Source: Zobellia nedashkovskayae
GTDB lineage: Bacteria; Bacteroidota; Bacteroidia; Flavobacteriales; Flavobacteriaceae
Direction: 5' to 3'
Length of the DNA: 64,000 nt
Assembly (NCBI RefSeq): GCF_015330125.1
Contig: NZ_JADDXR010000002.1
Span: 3,360,685-3,424,684, forward strand
Shown here: positions 18,091 to 27,629 of the stretch, one piece after another
Numbering within the stretch: position 1 is the stretch's first letter
Layout: each line of letters begins with the position of its first letter
Made by a program: the position numbers and the translations under genes
Notes under the pieces: model-generated
Seen by the model: only the letters and a program-made list of their open reading frames with translations
Told to the model about the DNA's origin: nothing
Database searches by the model: none

Positions 18091-21003
18091 ATGCGGGTTT
18101 TACCAATTTTTTCCTTACTTTTTTTTGTATTTCTTAGTGCAAGTGCGCAACAACATCCTTTGGTTACCAAAGATAGTTTGAGCCAAAGCAAATGGGTTGA
18201 TGCACGCTATGATGAAATGACTTTAGAGCAGAAGTTAGGACAACTGTTTATGGTCATGGTAGCCTCTGATCAAGCAAAATCCAGTACGGATAAAGTAAAG
18301 GCACTTATTAAAGAAGAGCAGATTGGAGGCGTCATTTTTTCTACTGGCGGTCCAGTAAGACAAGCAAAATTAACTAATGAGTTTCAGTCGGTTTCAAAAG
18401 TACCACTTATGATTGGTATGGATGCGGAGTGGGGTCTTGCTATGCGGTTGGATTCTACCTACGCTTTTCCTTGGAATATGACTCTTGGGGCAATAACGGA
18501 TAATACAATTGTACATAAAGTAGGTAAACGCATAGGTGAACATGCCAAGCGGTTGGGAGTGCATATTAATTTTGCTCCGGATGTAGATATCAATACAAAT
18601 CCTCAAAACCCGATTATAGGTAATCGTTCTTTTGGTGAAGACCGAGAAAACGTAGCCGAAAAGGGTATTGCATTTATGAAAGGTATGGAAAGTGTAGGAG
18701 TACTTTCTAGCGGGAAACATTTTCCCGGTCATGGAGATACCGCTACAGATTCGCATAAAGCACTACCAATTATTAATTTTACAAAAGAACGTTTGGATAG
18801 TGTAGAACTATATCCGTTCAGAAGATTGATAGATGCTGGCTTGAGCAGTGTTATGGTAGCCCACCTAGAGGTTCCTGCATTAGAGTTGAAAAAAGAACTT
18901 CCTTCTTCGTTATCCGAGCAAATTATTTCTGGATTACTAAAAGAACAAATGTGTTTTGAAGGATTGGTGTTTACGGATGCTCTTAATATGAAGGGTGTTA
19001 CCAGCCATGGTAAAGACGGTGATGCTGAAGTAGCTGCATTTATGGCTGGTAATGATATTTTGTTGATGCCTACGGAAGTAAAAAAGGCAAAAGAAAAGTT
19101 GACCAAAGCATACAATAAGGGTAAAATTTCCGAAGAAAGATTGGCTAGTTCTGTTAAGAAGATATTAATGGCTAAATATAAAGTTGGACTAAATAGCTAT
19201 AAGCCTATAGCATTAGAAAACTTGTATGAGGACCTTAACTCCAGAACCGACGACCTCATTTACGAAGAGGCAATTGAAAATGCTTTGACAGTCGTGAAGA
19301 ATAACTTCTACCTTATGGGTGTTAAGCGGTTGGAAAATAAGAAAATAGCCTACGTAAAGTTTGGTGATGCAGATAGTGACCCATTTGTGGAAGAGCTGAA
19401 TAAATACGCTTCGGTAACGCAAGTAAATGGCAGTGATATTGCCACATTGAAGAGTAAGCTTAAAGATTATAACTTGGTGATTATAGGTCATCATAAGAGT
19501 AATGAAAGTCCTTGGAAGGCGTATAAGTTTTCAAAGAAGGAATTACAGTGGCTACAAGAAATAGCCGATGAACGAACGTCTAATACTATACTGACAGTAT
19601 TTGCCAAGCCTTATGCACTTTTAGATGTGGCTTCGTTCAAAAGTATAGATGGAGTAGTGGTAGCTTATCAAAATAGTGAATTAGCCCAGCGTAAAGCTGC
19701 TCAATTGATTTTTGGCGCTATTCCGGCAGAAGGCAAACTTCCGGTTACAGCGCATAAAGATTTTCCAGTAAAAACTCAGATTAAGCTGAAATCATTACTT
19801 AGGTTGGGGTATAGTTTCCCTGAAAGGGTTGGTTTTGATGCAGCTAAATTGGCAGAAGTAGATACTTTGGTTCAACATGGGCTAGATTCTCTTATGTTTC
19901 CAGGGGCTCAAGTTTTAATTGCACGAAGAGGAAAGGTTATTTATAATAAAGGCTTTGGAAAGCCTACATACGATTCTAAGGACAGTATTACTCCCAATAA
20001 TATTTATGATTTGGCTTCTATTACCAAAATATTAGGGACGCTCCCTATGATTATGAAAATGGAGGAAGAAGGAGACATTAAGCTGAATAATACGTTTCAA
20101 GAATTGATTCCCGAATATGCCGATACAGAATTAAAGAATGTTACAGTTCTTAAAGCATTATCACATTACGGAAGGCTTCCAGCATGGATTGCCTTTTATG
20201 TAGACACCTTGGATAAGGATAGGAAGCCATCAAAAGAATTTTACAGAACAGAACCTACGGATGGTTTTTCTTACAAAGTAACAGACAAGCTTTATCTAGC
20301 AGATGTTTACAACGATTCTATATACAACAGAATTGGCCGTCAAGATTTGAAATCTAACCGATATAGGTATAGCGATGTGGGTTATTATGTAATGAAAAAA
20401 TACATAGAAAAGGTTGGCAAGAAACAAGTAGATGAGCAAGTGAATGATTTTTTATATCAGCCAATAGGAGCAACGAATACCAGTTATAATCCACTAGAAA
20501 AATTCCCTAAGAATAGAATTGTTCCGTCTGAGGAGGATAAATATTACCGTTACCAGACCGTTCAGGGTTATGTTCATGATATGGGAGCGGCCATGCAGGG
20601 TGGTGTTGGTGGTCATGCCGGACTTTTTAGCAATGCTGGAGATGTAGCCAAGATTATGCAAATGTATCTGCAAAATGGCTTCTATGGAGGTACACGTTTT
20701 TTAGATACACGAACCGTTAAAAAATTCAATACCTGTTACTTTTGCGATAAAAATGTAAGACGTGGTGTTGGTTTTGACAAACCACAGTTAAAGGATAGTG
20801 GTCCTACTTGCGGATGTGTTTCACGCAAAAGTTTTGGTCATAGTGGTTTTACAGGTACTTATACTTGGGCTGATCCTGAAGAAGAAATTGTCTACGTATT
20901 TTTATCTAATAGAACTTATCCTTCATCTTCAAATACGCTTTTAATTAAATCAGGTTTACGAACCCGAATTCAACAGGTAATTTACGATGCTATCGTAAAT
21001 TAA
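18091..21003 (+). CDS. GH3 beta-N-acetylhexosaminidase fused to a serine hydrolase (beta-lactamase family)
   Basis: The 970-residue exported protein begins with a signal peptide ending LSASAQ (about residue 20). A GH3 domain (about 35-375) has the NagZ-type signature GKHFPGHGDT at about 209 and the nucleophile region FTDALNM (Asp about 294). A GH3 C-terminal region (about 395-580) follows, then a penicillin-binding-protein-like serine hydrolase (about 590-960) with SxxK in ASITKILG (Ser about 643) and a YSD motif. It probably removes GlcNAc from muropeptides outside the cytoplasm and acts on a second bond with the fused hydrolase; the second activity is inferred. It is followed by bshA. Confidence 0.9.
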   Translation: MRVLPIFSLLFFVFLSASAQQHPLVTKDSLSQSKWVDARYDEMTLEQKLGQLFMVMVASDQAKSSTDKVKALIKEEQIGGVIFSTGGPVRQAKLTNEFQSVSKVPLMIGMDAEWGLAMRLDSTYAFPWNMTLGAITDNTIVHKVGKRIGEHAKRLGVHINFAPDVDINTNPQNPIIGNRSFGEDRENVAEKGIAFMKGMESVGVLSSGKHFPGHGDTATDSHKALPIINFTKERLDSVELYPFRRLIDAGLSSVMVAHLEVPALELKKELPSSLSEQIISGLLKEQMCFEGLVFTDALNMKGVTSHGKDGDAEVAAFMAGNDILLMPTEVKKAKEKLTKAYNKGKISEERLASSVKKILMAKYKVGLNSYKPIALENLYEDLNSRTDDLIYEEAIENALTVVKNNFYLMGVKRLENKKIAYVKFGDADSDPFVEELNKYASVTQVNGSDIATLKSKLKDYNLVIIGHHKSNESPWKAYKFSKKELQWLQEIADERTSNTILTVFAKPYALLDVASFKSIDGVVVAYQNSELAQRKAAQLIFGAIPAEGKLPVTAHKDFPVKTQIKLKSLLRLGYSFPERVGFDAAKLAEVDTLVQHGLDSLMFPGAQVLIARRGKVIYNKGFGKPTYDSKDSITPNNIYDLASITKILGTLPMIMKMEEEGDIKLNNTFQELIPEYADTELKNVTVLKALSHYGRLPAWIAFYVDTLDKDRKPSKEFYRTEPTDGFSYKVTDKLYLADVYNDSIYNRIGRQDLKSNRYRYSDVGYYVMKKYIEKVGKKQVDEQVNDFLYQPIGATNTSYNPLEKFPKNRIVPSEEDKYYRYQTVQGYVHDMGAAMQGGVGGHAGLFSNAGDVAKIMQMYLQNGFYGGTRFLDTRTVKKFNTCYFCDKNVRRGVGFDKPQLKDSGPTCGCVSRKSFGHSGFTGTYTWADPEEEIVYVFLSNRTYPSSSNTLLIKSGLRTRIQQVIYDAIVN

Positions 21004-21128
21004 ATACTGTTGGTTTCTATCAGTCTAATTCATAGAGATCTAAATAACAACAATCGACCTATTTTAAATATCTAAGACCTGTCTTGAAATTAAAAAGGAG
21101 TTTTACCGACTTACTTTATAGATTTAGC

Positions 21129-21136
21129 TAAATTTG
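21129..21136 (+). promoter_or_regulatory. Candidate -7 box directly before bshA
   Basis: TAAATTTG fits TAnnTTTG and ends 4 bases before the bshA ATG at 21141. No -33 TTG is seen at the usual distance. If used, the bshA mRNA would be leaderless. Confidence 0.35.
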
Positions 21137-21140
21137 ATTA

Positions 21141-22286
21141 ATGAAAATAGCAATAGTTTGTTACCCTACATTTGGGGGCAGCGGTGTAGTAGCCACAGAA
21201 CTTGGTATAGCCTTGGCCAATAGAGGTCATGAAGTGCATTTTGTAACCTATAAACAGCCTGTTCGTTTAGAGCTGTTGGGTAACAAAATTTACTTTCATG
21301 AAGTTCATGTGCCTGAGTATCCATTGTTCAAATATCAACCCTATGAGTTGGCATTGTCCAGTAAATTGGTAGATACTATTAAGTTGTATAAAATAGATTT
21401 ACTTCACGTTCATTATGCCATACCTCATGCGTATGCAGGGTACATGGCAAAAAAGATGCTAGAAGAAGAAGGAATTTATGTTCCAATGATTACTACATTG
21501 CATGGAACAGATATTACTTTAGTAGGTAAACACCCATTTTACAAACCAGCAGTTACTTTTAGTATCAACCAATCTGATGTGGTTACTTCTGTTTCGGAAA
21601 ATTTGAAACAACATACTCTGGAGATTTTCGATATTAAGAAGGAAATAGAAGTTGTACCTAACTTCATAGATAAATCTAATTATAGTACTTCTTTTACGGA
21701 TTGCCAGCGTTCTTTGATGGCAGAAGACCATGAAAAGATAGTTACCCATATTAGTAATTTTAGAAAAGTAAAACGTATTCCTGATGTAATTGAGATTTTC
21801 AATCGCATCCAAAAAGAAATTCCTGCAAAATTGGTCATGGTAGGGGAAGGCCCCGAAAAAGAGAATGCCGAAAGGTTATGCGAAGAATTAGGCATTTCCG
21901 ATAGGGTCATATTTTTAGGCAACAGTAATGAAATAGATCGGATTCTATGTTTTTCAGATTTGTTTTTATTGCCTTCAGAATCAGAGAGTTTTGGTTTGGC
22001 TGCTTTGGAAGCAATGATTAACAAGGTGCCTGTTATTTCTAGTAATGCTGGTGGAATACCAGAGGTTAACGAAGATGGTATTACCGGTTTTTTAAGTGAT
22101 GTAGGCGATGTAGCTGATATGGCTAAAAATGCTCTTCTTATTTTAAAAGACGATGCCGTTTTAGAAAAATTCAAAAAAAATGCGGTAATATCTGCGGAAC
22201 GTTTTGATATTATGAAAGTCCTCCCTCTTTATGAAGCACTTTACGAAAAGGCATACAAGGCTAGGTTTGATAAATCTTATAGTTAA
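21141..22286 (+). CDS. bshA: N-acetyl-alpha-D-glucosaminyl L-malate synthase BshA
   Basis: BshA is a GT4 enzyme that joins GlcNAc from UDP-GlcNAc to L-malate, the first step of bacillithiol synthesis, in the cytoplasm. The 381-residue protein begins KIAIVCYPTFGGSGVVATELG, a near-diagnostic start, and has LHVHYAIPHAYAGYMAK, TLHGTDITLVG and the nucleotide-sugar site ESESFGLAALEAM with SSNAGGIPEV. The length matches the family. The downstream lipoprotein gene starts one base after the stop codon, so the two share a transcript. bshB and bshC are not in this window. Confidence 0.95.
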   Translation: MKIAIVCYPTFGGSGVVATELGIALANRGHEVHFVTYKQPVRLELLGNKIYFHEVHVPEYPLFKYQPYELALSSKLVDTIKLYKIDLLHVHYAIPHAYAGYMAKKMLEEEGIYVPMITTLHGTDITLVGKHPFYKPAVTFSINQSDVVTSVSENLKQHTLEIFDIKKEIEVVPNFIDKSNYSTSFTDCQRSLMAEDHEKIVTHISNFRKVKRIPDVIEIFNRIQKEIPAKLVMVGEGPEKENAERLCEELGISDRVIFLGNSNEIDRILCFSDLFLLPSESESFGLAALEAMINKVPVISSNAGGIPEVNEDGITGFLSDVGDVADMAKNALLILKDDAVLEKFKKNAVISAERFDIMKVLPLYEALYEKAYKARFDKSYS

Positions 22287-22287
22287 T

Positions 22288-22731
22288 ATGAAATCCATTC
22301 TCTTAGTTCTTATACTACTGTTTTCATCTTGTAAAGGACAGGAAAAAAGTGTTGGGAATGATGGAGGATCTCAAACCACAGAACAATTGCAACGTATTGA
22401 AAGTGATAATTATAGCGGTTCTGATGAAGAAGAATTTGTGGTTATTACAGATGTAAAGACCCTACAGAAATTCTATTCAAAAGTAAATAGAACGCGGAAA
22501 CCCGGATTACCAGTTCCGCAAATAGACTTTACTAAAGAAATGCTCATTATCTATTGTGCAGGAAAACGACATAACTCTTTTGAACCTAGGCTTTTTGTAG
22601 AGAATGAGTCAGAGAAAGACCTAGTTATTGGTGTCAAGAACGAAAGTCAAGAAAAAACGTCTACAGCTATCACTACGCCATTTTCGGTCTATAAATTACC
22701 CCTTACCCAAAAGGAAATTATCCTGAAATAA
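22288..22731 (+). CDS. Small secreted lipoprotein, possibly PrcB-like
   Basis: The 147-residue product starts with a lipoprotein signal peptide MKSILLVLILLFSSC, with Cys15 as the lipid attachment site, followed by a polar stretch. The longer in-frame start at 22231 lies inside bshA and would hide the signal peptide, so ATG 22288 was chosen. The mature domain (about 45-147) reads FVVITDVKTLQKFY, then VDF-like QIDFTKEMLIIYCAG, and ends in a short beta-rich segment. This resembles the PrcB C-terminal domain of protease complexes, but I hold that only weakly. It lies directly after bshA. Confidence 0.75.
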   Translation: MKSILLVLILLFSSCKGQEKSVGNDGGSQTTEQLQRIESDNYSGSDEEEFVVITDVKTLQKFYSKVNRTRKPGLPVPQIDFTKEMLIIYCAGKRHNSFEPRLFVENESEKDLVIGVKNESQEKTSTAITTPFSVYKLPLTQKEIILK

Positions 22732-22782
22732 TACTGTTAACAATTCTATAAATCTAGCGAACTACCGATTATTGTTGCCGTT

Positions 22783-22796
22783 CAAAGTGTACTTTG
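22783..22796. promoter_or_regulatory. Short palindrome upstream of the OmpA-family gene
   Basis: CAAAGT and ACTTTG form a perfect inverted repeat with a 2-base centre, 57 bp before the ATG. It may be an operator; nothing else supports this. Confidence 0.25.
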
Positions 22797-22852
22797 GGCA
22801 TATTGGTTTGATGGTCATTACTTTGTAATTAGAACACCCAAATCTAATTGCT

Positions 22853-24031
22853 ATGAAAACCTTTACCTATTGTATGGTGCTACTGCTGTGTGCTTCATTT
22901 AACCTGTTGCAAGCACAAGAAGAGTTACAACTTACCGAAAAAGACAGCCTCGTTAAAAGTTCATGGATGTTTGGCTTAGGCTACAACATTGTAGATGATT
23001 CAGGAGATGTATTTCACGAACTATTTTCTTTTGGAAAACAATGGAACGCACTTGCGTATCCGTCTAGGATAAGTATTGGTCGTTATTTTAAAAGTGGTAT
23101 TGGTTTAGAAGCTATTGGTAGTTATAATAAATATAAGGTTGGAAAATTTATAGATGGAAGAACCAATCTTGAAGAAACCGACTATTATGGCTTAGACGCG
23201 AGGTTAACTTATGACTTGAATAAACTTATAGGTGAGACTGGTTGGTTTGACCCCTATGTAGGTGTTGGTGCAGGTTATACCGAAGCTAATAACGAATCAC
23301 GTGCTACATACAATGCGGTAGTAGGGTTTAGAACTTGGTTTTCAGATAGGATTGGTCTTGATTTTAGTTCTTCCGGAAAATGGGCCGCTAATAATGACAA
23401 TGCAACCAACCATTTGCAACATGCTGCTGGTATTGTATATCAATTTGGTATAGAGAAGGGATTATCAAAAAAGGGAGAAGCAAAGTTGGCTCTGATTGAG
23501 GAAATGGCTGAAAAGCGTCAAAAAGAGCAAGATTCCATTGCTTCTGTACAAAGAGAAAAAGAGCAAGCAGCTTTGGCAGCACGTTTAGCTAAAGAAAGGA
23601 AAGAAGCTAGTTTAGCCGCTGCAGAGAAGGCTAAGATAGACGCAAAGAAACAACGAGAGATGAGTATTAAAAACGAAATAGATGCTTTAGGATTAGCTTA
23701 TTTTGACTTGAACTCTTCATATTTAAATACAAATTCAAAGAAGGTGTTAGATGGTTTAGCACTTGTTTTACAAAAACACCCTGAATTAGAATTAGAAATT
23801 AGTTCATATACAGATTCAAGAGGAACGTCTAAATACAACAATTGGTTGTCTGAACGAAGAGTTGCTCGTACCAAGGAATATCTCGTTAAAAAAGGAGTTG
23901 ATGTTAGTCGCCTTCAAACAGAAGCCTATGGTGAAACAAATTTATTAAATGAATGCGACGATAATACGTATTGCGAAGAAGAAAAGCATCAAGAGAATAG
24001 ACGTTCAGAATTTGTAATCACTAAATTTTAA
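22853..24031 (+). CDS. OmpA-family outer-membrane protein with peptidoglycan-binding domain
   Basis: The 392-residue protein has a signal peptide ending LLQAQ (about residue 21). A beta-barrel-like N-terminal domain (about 35-200) has alternating aromatic strands, then an Ala/Glu/Lys-rich helical linker (about 205-275). The C-terminal OmpA domain (about 280-392) contains YFDLNSSYLN, LEISSYTDSRGTSKYNNWLSE, RRVARTKEYL and HQENRRSEFVI; the Asp and Arg that hold diaminopimelate are present. It links the outer membrane to the wall. Its stop lies 4 bp from the stop of the converging HAD gene, at the left end of the polysaccharide locus. Confidence 0.92.
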   Translation: MKTFTYCMVLLLCASFNLLQAQEELQLTEKDSLVKSSWMFGLGYNIVDDSGDVFHELFSFGKQWNALAYPSRISIGRYFKSGIGLEAIGSYNKYKVGKFIDGRTNLEETDYYGLDARLTYDLNKLIGETGWFDPYVGVGAGYTEANNESRATYNAVVGFRTWFSDRIGLDFSSSGKWAANNDNATNHLQHAAGIVYQFGIEKGLSKKGEAKLALIEEMAEKRQKEQDSIASVQREKEQAALAARLAKERKEASLAAAEKAKIDAKKQREMSIKNEIDALGLAYFDLNSSYLNTNSKKVLDGLALVLQKHPELELEISSYTDSRGTSKYNNWLSERRVARTKEYLVKKGVDVSRLQTEAYGETNLLNECDDNTYCEEEKHQENRRSEFVITKF

Positions 24032-24035
24032 GATC

Positions 24036-26087
24036 TTAAGAGATTAAGCCCTTTTTCAGCCATTTTCGTTTAGCCCAAAAATTAAGCTTAATGTAATAGT
24101 ATGATAAGTTCACTGGCCAAGAGAGCCAATAGTACCCCTTATAGAATAAGAAGGGCTTTATCTTTACCAAATAACGGAAAACTTTTTCTGGAGATTTTAT
24201 AAAGGTTTTTATAAGGCCAACTTTAGAGACGCTTATATGATTAGGGTTATATTCAAGACCTACCTTATTCTCACCAACATTTTGGTAAAATCCCTTTGTA
24301 ATTTCTTTTATAAATTTAAGCTTCTTTCTCGTGGTGAATATACCCGTTCTAAGCGCCATATCTGTTAAGTATTCTTGTGTTACTTCTTGAGTATAGTCAA
24401 TAGCACGTAATTGAGTGAACAGATTTTTAAATTCTAAAAACATATATTCTTGAGTAGAGCCAATAAACTTATCGTAAACCATTTTCTCGTTAGGTTCGTG
24501 ATATTCAACCGTTGGTGACTCCCCTTTTTTTGCAAATTTATAGGATAATGTACTGCCATGTGGAGCTGCTAACAATTGTTCGTACAGCTGCCCATTAGCC
24601 ATAAGAATGTCATCAGAAAAGTCATGGTTGGGGTATATAGAAAAATTGAGACCATATCTTTTGGTATCCTTTTCAATATTATAGATTTCTTTAAGCCCCA
24701 AATAATAGCCAGTAACAGGCGTTTTCTTTTTGAAAAACTTATATATGCTCTCTTGCATAGTGCCACCCCAGCCTACATCTACTAATGCTATACCATCCTC
24801 TTCGTAATTAGCTCCAAAAGAATCTAGGTATTTCATAAAAGCCCCCTTCTGTATCTCTCGGTTCTTAGCGTAAGCATCTTGAAAAGCTATGTTATTTCTA
24901 AGATGTTCCATTGCAGGCGACTTAAAAAAGTCAGGTATAATTTCATCTTTAGGAAATGGGACATCATTTATAATACCATTCTTTGTGGTATCTGAAAAGG
25001 GGAACCAGTCTAAAAAATGTTGTAGTGACATATCACCAAACTTTTTCAACAACTTCTCAAAGCCTTCTTTTGGTAAAGGGCGTAATGCTAATTGAGTGGC
25101 AGATTGCCGTGAGGCCTTTAAATAGTGGGTATTAATTTTCTCCTCACCTTGAAACAAGTTCATTTCCTGATAACAATCAAACAATTGTTTTAGAAAATGA
25201 CCTTCTCTAGCCAAAAAGAAAAGGTCTTTATTTCCGTTTCTTTTGGCATTGATGTACAACCTTTCTGTGAAAAAATAAAAGTGTATTATGTATTCACTAA
25301 ACTGATGTTCACTTTCCAAACACCTTTCTTTGATGGTGTGGCATACCTTTTTAAAATCATTTTTATCAGACCCTAAGAGGTTTCTCTTATTCCTAAATTT
25401 ATGAGAAAAGTGTTTTAAGTGAAAGGATTCAATTGCATACTTGGAAGCATTAATGTCATCACTTTTTTTGTTGTCTCCAATCATCAATACAGATTTAGGG
25501 TCTGCATTTGTTTTATCTAGGGCATATGGATATAAACCTCCCTTTGCTTTACTTTCACCTACAGTACTTGAAATGAAAACATCATCAAAGAGATGGCCCA
25601 TTTTATGGTGCTCTAAAATTTTTGCAATTACTTTTTTAGAAAGGTAAAAGTCAGATAGTAAGTAGATTAGGTATCCCTTTTCTTTGTAATGAGTTAGAAT
25701 ATCAACTAATTCCTCATTTTTGAATTGAACGGAGATTTCAGCAATATAATCAGCCTCTTCAAAGAGCTTTTTAAATTTGGCGAAAGGGACATTATTGAGA
25801 TTCCCGGTATTTACCAACCTATTATATACCTCTTTAATGACATCTTTATATTTTACCTCTAGAGTAGATTTACTTTGTTTTTTGCCTAGATAAGTTAAAG
25901 ACTCATTTCTTATGGTAAAGAGTTTCTCTGAGGAGAAGCTCATACCAAGTTCTCTAACCATAAATTTGCCCCACAAGCGTATGGCATAATTGGGATGTAC
26001 ATTGCGGTGAACTAAGGTGTCAAAAAAATCTGTAAAAAGAATTTTTCGATTAGGAAACCGCGCAATTCTGCGCTTTAGGTCTATCAA
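24036..26087 (-). CDS. Large HAD-superfamily protein (COG5610 type), end of polysaccharide locus
   Basis: The 683-residue protein has an N-terminal HAD domain (about 12-230) with the nucleophile motif FTDFFDTLV (Asp20), LLSDFYLSKKVI (motif II) and VLMIGDNKKSDDINA (motif IV). A long C-terminal half follows, with YINAKRNGNKDLFFLAREGHFL and GIALVDVGWGGTMQESI. The aromatic residue at +2 of the nucleophile is as in COG5610 and dehalogenase-type HADs rather than classic DxD phosphatases. Members occur in surface-polysaccharide clusters, but the reaction is not established; hydrolysis or transfer of a phosphoryl-linked group is inferred. It is basic at the C-terminus, which may touch the membrane. 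It ends 4 bp from the OmpA-family gene. Confidence 0.78.
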   Translation of the reverse strand: MIDLKRRIARFPNRKILFTDFFDTLVHRNVHPNYAIRLWGKFMVRELGMSFSSEKLFTIRNESLTYLGKKQSKSTLEVKYKDVIKEVYNRLVNTGNLNNVPFAKFKKLFEEADYIAEISVQFKNEELVDILTHYKEKGYLIYLLSDFYLSKKVIAKILEHHKMGHLFDDVFISSTVGESKAKGGLYPYALDKTNADPKSVLMIGDNKKSDDINASKYAIESFHLKHFSHKFRNKRNLLGSDKNDFKKVCHTIKERCLESEHQFSEYIIHFYFFTERLYINAKRNGNKDLFFLAREGHFLKQLFDCYQEMNLFQGEEKINTHYLKASRQSATQLALRPLPKEGFEKLLKKFGDMSLQHFLDWFPFSDTTKNGIINDVPFPKDEIIPDFFKSPAMEHLRNNIAFQDAYAKNREIQKGAFMKYLDSFGANYEEDGIALVDVGWGGTMQESIYKFFKKKTPVTGYYLGLKEIYNIEKDTKRYGLNFSIYPNHDFSDDILMANGQLYEQLLAAPHGSTLSYKFAKKGESPTVEYHEPNEKMVYDKFIGSTQEYMFLEFKNLFTQLRAIDYTQEVTQEYLTDMALRTGIFTTRKKLKFIKEITKGFYQNVGENKVGLEYNPNHISVSKVGLIKTFIKSPEKVFRYLVKIKPFLFYKGYYWLSWPVNLSYYYIKLNFWAKRKWLKKGLIS

Positions 26088-26395
26088 TGGGACTTATTAG
26101 ATAAAATTAAAAAAACTTTTAATTAAGAAGTCTAACGAATAAATAGAAGAAAAATGATTGGTGAACGGTGATAAATTGAAAGAATAATATCTTCTTTTAA
26201 TTCAGCGAACCATAATTTCATATTCAATTTTAGGGACTTGTTTTTTGACTGGGCCACGATGTTCTCTTTACGGGGTTTAACTGCGAATATATACGACGAA
26301 GTGTAGTACTCGGACGTTTTTTAAGAAAATATTAAGAAAATATTCGATGAAGCGCAAAACCATGTCAGAAAAGGTAGTTTTTTCGCTGTTTTATT
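26088..26395. other. 308-bp gap with an 11-bp tandem repeat
   Basis: No gene is seen here. TTAAGAAAATA occurs twice in tandem at 26321-26342. The gap should hold the promoter of the HAD gene at 24036, but I see no exact TAnnTTTG box on the minus strand. Confidence 0.4.
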
Positions 26396-27577
26396 TTACA
26401 GAATTGTCATATTCGAAGTATTAGAAAGCACCGCTTTACTCTTTTTTCCTATAATTAAGTAGGATTTCGGTTGATCCAAAATTGAATAAACAGCAATTTC
26501 AGACTGTTTTTCGTCACTTTCATAAAGGAAATCGTAAATAGTCCGCCTTAGAAAATCGAATTTCTCATTCTTGTAATCTATGGCTTCAATATTTTTTATA
26601 TCTGTTTCGTAGTGTATGCTCTTATGCTGAATACTAGATAAATCTTCAGCAACTTTTTTAGAACGGTTACTTTTTACCATGAATTCATGATATTTCTCAA
26701 TCAGTCCTTTTTCTCTTACATATTGTTTCATCACTTTGGCTAAATAGTATGATTTGGCTTTTAACCGTCCGCTGATAGAACTCTTTTTGAAAAATATATG
26801 GTAATGGTAATCATAAACCGTATTACACCACCGTCTTTTCCAGTAGAAGTCGCCTTTAGAAAACGTTATGAGTTTAATTTGGTTAGCAATACACCATTCT
26901 ATTTGTTTCATTAGATCTGTGTAACCCGTATTGAATTTAGAATAATCTATGTCATACGTACGTATATACTGAAAAATGACATCTTTCATGTGAAAATTAA
27001 GACAGATGTCAATGGGCATTTTACCATTGTAAATAATGTAAAAAGAAGCCTTTTTATCAAGAATCATTTGATAGACATTAGCTCTATAAAAATGCTGTGT
27101 AGTCAGATTTACGTTGTCTTTGATTCCTTTTTCTAGCGAACGTAATTCTAATAAGCGATAGAATTCGTCCATTATAAAATCATACTCATTTTTATCTATC
27201 GTACCAAAATACATTTCATAGCGAATGTCAAAACACTGCTCTAGCTTTTTTTGCTCACGACGTAACTTATAGCGACTAGATTTCCCAAAGCGTTCATTTA
27301 GATAATCACTTAAAGAGGATACATTCTTAAAATTTATAAGAAAACCAGGATATTGAATTAAGGTCTGACGCTTTATGTTTTTTGGAAGTTCTTTTGTAGT
27401 TACCTTAAAATAATCGGGCACGTCTTTAACCACGAAAGCCGTTTCGGGAAGTTGAAATTCTTCGTTATTGGCGTTGTTGAAAACAATTTCATCTGTATAC
27501 TTATTTTGCAATTGCCGGTAATAGGTTGGCAGTTGCTTTTTAGTATATGCGTCGAAAAAGAAATTTGTAGAATTCAT
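26396..27577 (-). CDS. GNAT/BioF2-like acyltransferase, paralogue of the gene at 30118
   Basis: The 393-residue soluble protein has the FemAB-like double GNAT fold of the BioF2-like (Acetyltransf_6) type. Landmarks are FGKSSRYKLRREQKKLEQCF, KASFYIIYNGKMPIDICLNF, YDIDYSKFNTGYTDLMKQIEW and ITFSKGDFYWKRRWCN. These align with LATFSKSSRYKLNKYKKRFE and FDFSKGYFDYKTRWSN of the protein encoded at 30118, so the two are paralogues. They probably transfer an acyl or aminoacyl group to the repeat unit or its precursor; the donor is unknown. It follows the SGNH gene by 52 bp. Confidence 0.75.
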   Translation of the reverse strand: MNSTNFFFDAYTKKQLPTYYRQLQNKYTDEIVFNNANNEEFQLPETAFVVKDVPDYFKVTTKELPKNIKRQTLIQYPGFLINFKNVSSLSDYLNERFGKSSRYKLRREQKKLEQCFDIRYEMYFGTIDKNEYDFIMDEFYRLLELRSLEKGIKDNVNLTTQHFYRANVYQMILDKKASFYIIYNGKMPIDICLNFHMKDVIFQYIRTYDIDYSKFNTGYTDLMKQIEWCIANQIKLITFSKGDFYWKRRWCNTVYDYHYHIFFKKSSISGRLKAKSYYLAKVMKQYVREKGLIEKYHEFMVKSNRSKKVAEDLSSIQHKSIHYETDIKNIEAIDYKNEKFDFLRRTIYDFLYESDEKQSEIAVYSILDQPKSYLIIGKKSKAVLSNTSNMTIL

Positions 27578-27629
27578 ATAGTGGTCAGAATCAACTTTTG
27601 TACAAGTCGAAAATTTTGTTCACCACTTA

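Noticed and set aside
21680..22174. A 164-codon minus-strand frame inside bshA.
   Set aside because: It is the Ser/Ile-rich complement of the GT4 coding sequence, with no promoter or family motif.
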